Source of the DNA: Marinospirillum sp.
Lineage (GTDB): Bacteria > Pseudomonadota > Gammaproteobacteria > Pseudomonadales > Halomonadaceae
DNA: 9,450 bases
NCBI GenBank assembly: GCA_007116195.1
Contig: SKIX01000136.1
Location: 1-9,450 of the forward strand
Reading direction: 5' to 3'
Part shown: positions 6,112 through 9,450 of the stretch, in pieces
How positions within the stretch are numbered: the first letter of the stretch is position 1
How the letters are laid out: each line of letters opens with the position of its first letter
Made by a program: the position numbers and the translations under genes
The notes under the pieces: model-generated
What the model saw: the letters and a program-made list of their open reading frames with translations, nothing else
What the model was told of the DNA's origin: nothing
Databases searched by the model: none

Positions 6112-7286
6112 AACGAGTTTGTTTACTCGGTGCAACGGGCTCTATCGGTGATTCCACCCTGGCCGTTTTACGACTCAATCCTGAGCGCTATCAGTTATTT
6201 GCCGTCACTGGCTACCAGCAAACGGCCAAACTCTTGCAAATATGCCAAGAGTTTCAGCCTGCCTTTGCAGTGGTTCCCCAAAGTGCGGCTAAACAATTTC
6301 GTCAGCTATTAACCGAAGCAGGGCTTAAAACCCAGGTTTTGGAGGGTGAACAAGGGCTTGTCAGCATTGCCGAGCATCCAGAGGTTGATATTCTGGTTGC
6401 CGCTATCGTGGGTGCTGCGGGTTTGCTACCCACGCTAGCTGGCGTCAAGCAAGGCAAGCGAGTACTCCTGGCGAATAAAGAAGCTTTAGTCATGGCGGGC
6501 AGCCTGTTTATGCAAGCCGTCGAGCAGTATCAGGCAACCCTGCTTCCGGTTGATTCTGAACATAATGCGATTTTTCAGTGTTTACCTCAACACTGTGAGC
6601 AAAGTGCTTTAGCCAATCAGGGTGTTGAGCAGCTTTTACTAACTGCGTCTGGCGGCCCTTTTCGAGGTTGGAAAAAAGAACAGTTGCAGCAGGTGACCCC
6701 AGCACAAGCCGTTGCTCATCCCAAATGGAGTATGGGACAAAAAATATCGGTTGATTCAGCTACCCTGATGAACAAAGGTTTAGAACTCATTGAAGCCTGC
6801 TGGCTCTTTGATGTGCAACCTGATCGGGTTGAGGTGGTCGTTCACCCTCAAAGTATTGTGCATTCACTGGTGCGTTTCAGTGATGGCTCCGTGCTTGCAC
6901 AAATGGGCAACCCGGATATGTGCACCCCCCTAGCTCATGCCTTGGCCTGGCCTGAGCGTATTACTGCCGGAGTTGAGCCCTTAGATTTAGTGCAACTAGG
7001 CCAGCTAAGCTTTGAAGCACCCGATCTGGACGCTTTCCCCTGCTTGAATCTTGCTCGCCACGCCTTCATATCAGGGGGAACAGCCCCCGCTGTGCTCAAT
7101 GCCGCGAATGAAGTGGCTGTCGCCGCTTTTTTAACGAACCAACTGGGCTTTAATCAAATTCCTGAATTGATCGATGCTGTATTGCAACAACAGCCTCAGC
7201 AGCAGATAAACGAATTGGATATTTTGCTGTCAGAAGATGCTCGCGCCCGAGAGCTGGCGAATCGCTTGCTTACTACCCTTTTCTAA
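6108..7286 (+). CDS. dxr: 1-deoxy-D-xylulose 5-phosphate reductoisomerase
   Basis: 392 residues (E. coli 398), starting at GTG. It converts DXP to 2-C-methyl-D-erythritol 4-phosphate with NADPH, the committed step of the MEP isoprenoid pathway, and so feeds uppS two genes upstream. The NADPH-binding loop GATGSIG is at 8-14, and [13 protein letters not shown] (98-110) and LANKEALV (121-128) follow. The metal ligands D149 and E151 lie in [13 protein letters not shown], and E226 in [18 protein letters not shown], with K223 contacting substrate. The flexible loop HPKWSMG (204-210), HPQSIVHS (246-253) and the C-terminal [13 protein letters not shown] (330-342) are intact. A glutamine-rich stretch at 360-366 is mildly unusual but lies in a variable C-terminal part. 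Confidence 0.99.
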   Translation: MKRVCLLGATGSIGDSTLAVLRLNPERYQLFAVTGYQQTAKLLQICQEFQPAFAVVPQSAAKQFRQLLTEAGLKTQVLEGEQGLVSIAEHPEVDILVAAIVGAAGLLPTLAGVKQGKRVLLANKEALVMAGSLFMQAVEQYQATLLPVDSEHNAIFQCLPQHCEQSALANQGVEQLLLTASGGPFRGWKKEQLQQVTPAQAVAHPKWSMGQKISVDSATLMNKGLELIEACWLFDVQPDRVEVVVHPQSIVHSLVRFSDGSVLAQMGNPDMCTPLAHALAWPERITAGVEPLDLVQLGQLSFEAPDLDAFPCLNLARHAFISGGTAPAVLNAANEVAVAAFLTNQLGFNQIPELIDAVLQQQPQQQINELDILLSEDARARELANRLLTTLF

Positions 7287-7306
7287 CCCTGATTTAGAGT
7301 TGATCC

Positions 7307-8662
7307 ATGGATTTTATTCATAGTCTGCTAGCCCTTATTGTTACCCTGGGTATTTTGATTACCTTTCATGAGTTTGGGCACTTCTGGGTCGCGCGCCGTT
7401 GCGGCGTTAAGGTGCTGCGTTTTTCTGTTGGCTTTGGTAAGCCCCTGGTGCGTTGGCAAGGCAAGGAAGGCACTGAGTATGTGATTGCAGCTCTACCCCT
7501 GGGGGGTTACGTTAAAATGCTGGATGAGCGTGAAGGCGAAGTGCCCGAAGAAGAGCTTAACCAGGCTTTTAACCGCAAGCCCGTCGGCCAGCGCTTTGCG
7601 ATCGTTGCGGCTGGCCCCCTAGCCAACTTTTTACTGGCTATTCTGGCCTACTGGCTGCTTTTTGTAATCGGTACCAGTGTACCCGCTCCCTTGGTTGGCG
7701 AGGTGCAAGAAGACTCACCCGCAGCCCTAGCCGGCCTTCAACCAGGCGATGAAGTTTTACGTGTGGGGCAACGCACCACTTCGAGCTGGCAAGAAGTGGG
7801 GTTAGGCCTTTTAAACCATATGGGTGAAACCACCCAAATTACTCTGGAAGTACAAAATCAGCGAGATACCAGCTCCCGCCTGCTAGAACTCCAGGTTGAG
7901 CGCTTTCTTGCTGGCCAGGAACAGCCTGATCCTCTTGCTGGTTTAGGCATCCAGCCCTGGCGGCCTGACGTAGAACCCATTTTAAACAACATTCAAAACA
8001 ACTCACCAGCTCAGGCTGCTGGGCTGCAGGCACAGGATCGAATTCTAGCCGTTAATGATGAACCCGTGAGCAACTGGCAAGCACTGGTTGAGCGGCTACA
8101 GGCTAATCCAGGCCAAGCCTTACAGCTCACTCTGGAACGTGAAGGTCGCCAGCTAAACCTTGAGGTCACACCTGAAAGCCGTGAACTTGCCGATGGTCGT
8201 CGAGTGGGCTTTATCGGTGCTGGCGTACACATGCCTGAATGGCCTGCTGAACTTTTAAGAGAAGAGCGTTTTGGCCCTGTGGCTTCCATCTGGAAAGCAA
8301 CAGAAAAAACCGGTGAAATGAGCTGGCTGACTTTGAATGCCATCGGCAAAATGGTGACTGGGCTTATCAGCCCAACCAATCTGTCTGGCCCTATTACCAT
8401 AGCCCGCGTTGCCAGCGACTCAGCAAAAACAGGCTGGGAAAGCTTCATTAGCTTTTTAGCCTATGTCAGCATTAGCTTGGCTATTCTAAACCTGCTACCT
8501 ATTCCCATCTTAGATGGCGGCCACCTCGTTTATTACACGATTGAGGCCATTCGCGGCAAACCTGTTTCAGAGCGCACTCAGGAGATGGCAGCACGTTTTG
8601 GGTTAGCTATTTTGGGCTCCTTAATGCTGATGGCCTTCTATTTTGACTTAATGCGTTTGTGA
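7307..8662 (+). CDS. rseP: Site-2 zinc metalloprotease RseP (regulator of sigma-E protease)
   Basis: 451 residues (E. coli 450). RseP performs the second, intramembrane cut of the anti-sigma factor RseA, freeing sigma-E, and also clears signal-peptide remnants. The zinc motif HEFGH (21-25) lies in the first membrane segment. A second membrane segment covers about 98-121. Two periplasmic PDZ domains follow, with GEVQEDSPAALAGLQPGDEV (131-150) and NSPAQAAGLQAQDRILAVN (232-250). The third segment, about 380-399, leads to NLLPIPILDGGHL (395-407) with the third zinc ligand D403, and a last segment is at about 432-446. The ATG is 20 nt after dxr with only a weak GAG-type Shine-Dalgarno at 7297-7299. 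Its position next to bamA matches the family's conserved context. Confidence 0.99.
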   Translation: MDFIHSLLALIVTLGILITFHEFGHFWVARRCGVKVLRFSVGFGKPLVRWQGKEGTEYVIAALPLGGYVKMLDEREGEVPEEELNQAFNRKPVGQRFAIVAAGPLANFLLAILAYWLLFVIGTSVPAPLVGEVQEDSPAALAGLQPGDEVLRVGQRTTSSWQEVGLGLLNHMGETTQITLEVQNQRDTSSRLLELQVERFLAGQEQPDPLAGLGIQPWRPDVEPILNNIQNNSPAQAAGLQAQDRILAVNDEPVSNWQALVERLQANPGQALQLTLEREGRQLNLEVTPESRELADGRRVGFIGAGVHMPEWPAELLREERFGPVASIWKATEKTGEMSWLTLNAIGKMVTGLISPTNLSGPITIARVASDSAKTGWESFISFLAYVSISLAILNLLPIPILDGGHLVYYTIEAIRGKPVSERTQEMAARFGLAILGSLMLMAFYFDLMRL

Positions 8663-8736
8663 CACTTGTTAGTTAGTCACTCTTTCCGATATTGTTGCGG
8701 GCTTGAATTTTTAAACGCTCTATAGCGACTCAGTTA

Positions 8737-8781
8737 ATGGATCACAACACACGTGAAAGCTCTTACATCAACTTTAAGTAA
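8737..8781 (+). other. Possible 14-codon upstream ORF overlapping the bamA start
   Basis: An ATG at 8737 opens 14 codons (MDHNTRESSYINFK) ending with TAA at 8779-8781, in a different frame from bamA and overlapping its first 29 nt. There is no good Shine-Dalgarno before this ATG. It may be chance, or a leader ORF affecting bamA initiation. No function is assigned. Confidence 0.15.
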
Positions 8782-9450
8782 ACGATCCTTGCTACCCGGG
8801 CTTTGTCTGGCTTTGTTATTCACTAGCCAGTCAAGTTGGGCATTAACGCCAAGCCTGACTCTGGACGATCTACGGCTACAGGGTTTACAAAGGGTTTCAC
8901 CAGGCAGTGTATTTGCCGAGCTGCCTCTACAAGTTGGCGAAACGGTCACTACCAAGGAGCTGTCAGACGCCGCCAAAAAACTTTATGCCACGGGGTTATT
9001 TGAAGACTTAAAGCTGCTTGAAGATCAAGGCGTCGTCACTTTTCAGTTGCAAGAAAGACCCACCCTGCGAGAGCTGGTGATTGAAGGCAATAGCAAGGTT
9101 TCTACTGAGGATTTAAAAGATGGTTTACGCCAGGCAGGCTTGCAGGAAGGGCAGATTTTCCAGCGTTCAACGCTGGATCAAATCAAACTTGAACTGCAAC
9201 GCATGTACCATGGTCAAGGGCGTTACAATGCTCGTATAGAAACCAGCGTAGAGCAGCTACCTAGAAACCAGGTTAAAGTTCGTTTGGATATATCCGAAGG
9301 CAGTGTAGCTACAATTAGACGCATTAATCTTGTCGGCAACCAGGCTTTTGACAATGCGACTCTACTTCGACAGTTTGAGCTTCAAGAAGATAAAGGCTGG
9401 ACTCTGTTTTCTTCTGCAGACCAGTATTCGCGTGAACGCCTAAGCGGTGA
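8753..9450 (+). CDS. bamA: Outer membrane protein assembly factor BamA, N-terminal part (runs off right edge)
   Basis: 232 codons are visible from a GTG at 8753. BamA is the beta-barrel core of the BAM complex that folds outer-membrane proteins. Residues 1-30 form a signal peptide: basic start (KALTSTLSKR), hydrophobic LLPGLCLALLF, and probable cleavage after SSWA. POTRA1 follows (about 33-102, LRLQGLQRVSPGSVF and ATGLFEDLKLL), then POTRA2 (about 103-182, LVIEGNSKVSTEDLK) and the start of POTRA3 (about 187 onward, IRRINLVGNQAFDNATLL). ERPTLRELVIEGN (101-113) and the final DQYSRERLSG match the family closely. The frame is closed by TAA at 8735-8737, so GTG is the only plausible start giving a full signal peptide. 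The Shine-Dalgarno is weak (GGA about 11 nt upstream). The remaining POTRA domains and barrel lie outside the window. Confidence 0.97.
   Translation, partial: MKALTSTLSKRSLLPGLCLALLFTSQSSWALTPSLTLDDLRLQGLQRVSPGSVFAELPLQVGETVTTKELSDAAKKLYATGLFEDLKLLEDQGVVTFQLQERPTLRELVIEGNSKVSTEDLKDGLRQAGLQEGQIFQRSTLDQIKLELQRMYHGQGRYNARIETSVEQLPRNQVKVRLDISEGSVATIRRINLVGNQAFDNATLLRQFELQEDKGWTLFSSADQYSRERLSG

Noticed and set aside
8666..8695. Promoter-like pair TTGTTA and TATTGT before bamA
   Set aside because: Spacing is 18 bp with only four of six matches in each box and no extended -10. Too weak to annotate in an AT-rich gap.
1..9450. Search for mobile elements, CRISPR arrays, tRNA/rRNA genes, phage or defence genes
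   Set aside because: Coding sequence is nearly continuous and all of it is conserved housekeeping genes in standard order. No long direct or inverted repeats, transposase motifs or spacer-repeat pattern were seen.

Overview
The window is an ordinary chromosomal core region of a gammaproteobacterium. The order map/glnD (minus strand), then rpsB-tsf-pyrH-frr-uppS-cdsA-dxr-rseP-bamA (plus strand), is the classic gammaproteobacterial translation-to-envelope cluster. Direct adjacency of glnD and map facing away from rpsB, moderate G+C, and a Pseudomonas-like GNNRWAK motif in UppS (from memory of the family) point to a non-enteric lineage, possibly an Oceanospirillales or Pseudomonadales relative. 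I cannot name a genus.

Layout. Bases 1-315 hold the N-terminus of glnD on the minus strand, running off the left edge. map (334-1110, minus) lies 18 nt upstream of it in transcription order. The 301-nt divergent gap (1111-1411) holds an extended -10 promoter for rpsB, a possible face-to-face promoter for map, and a structured rpsB leader of about 220 nt, positioned like the S2-responsive leader (tff/t44 region) of enteric bacteria. rpsB (1412-2143) and tsf (2225-3088) are separated by a strong attenuator-like hairpin, and tsf is followed by a strong intrinsic terminator at 3131-3162. pyrH (3206-3937) and frr (3988-4545) follow. Then comes a tight block with overlapping junctions: frr/uppS by 1 nt, uppS/cdsA by 8 nt, cdsA/dxr by 4 nt. 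rseP (7307-8662) starts 20 nt after dxr, and bamA begins with GTG at 8753 after a 90-nt gap and runs off the right edge.

How the genes work together. rpsB, tsf, frr and map serve the translation cycle: small-subunit assembly, EF-Tu recycling, ribosome recycling and removal of initiator methionine. pyrH supplies UDP and hence UTP/CTP. dxr and uppS lie on the isoprenoid route to undecaprenyl carrier lipid for cell-wall and O-antigen synthesis. cdsA makes CDP-diacylglycerol for phospholipids. rseP performs the intramembrane cut that releases sigma-E under envelope stress, and bamA inserts outer-membrane proteins. glnD is the nitrogen sensor acting on PII.

All coding genes are recognisable, full length where complete, and keep their catalytic residues. 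I see no mobile element, CRISPR array, tRNA/rRNA gene or foreign-looking insert, and no evidence for an undescribed system. The points worth a second look are regulatory: the rpsB leader with a duplicated 8-nt motif, the symmetric divergent promoter region, the tandem hairpins before pyrH, and a 14-codon ORF overlapping the bamA start.
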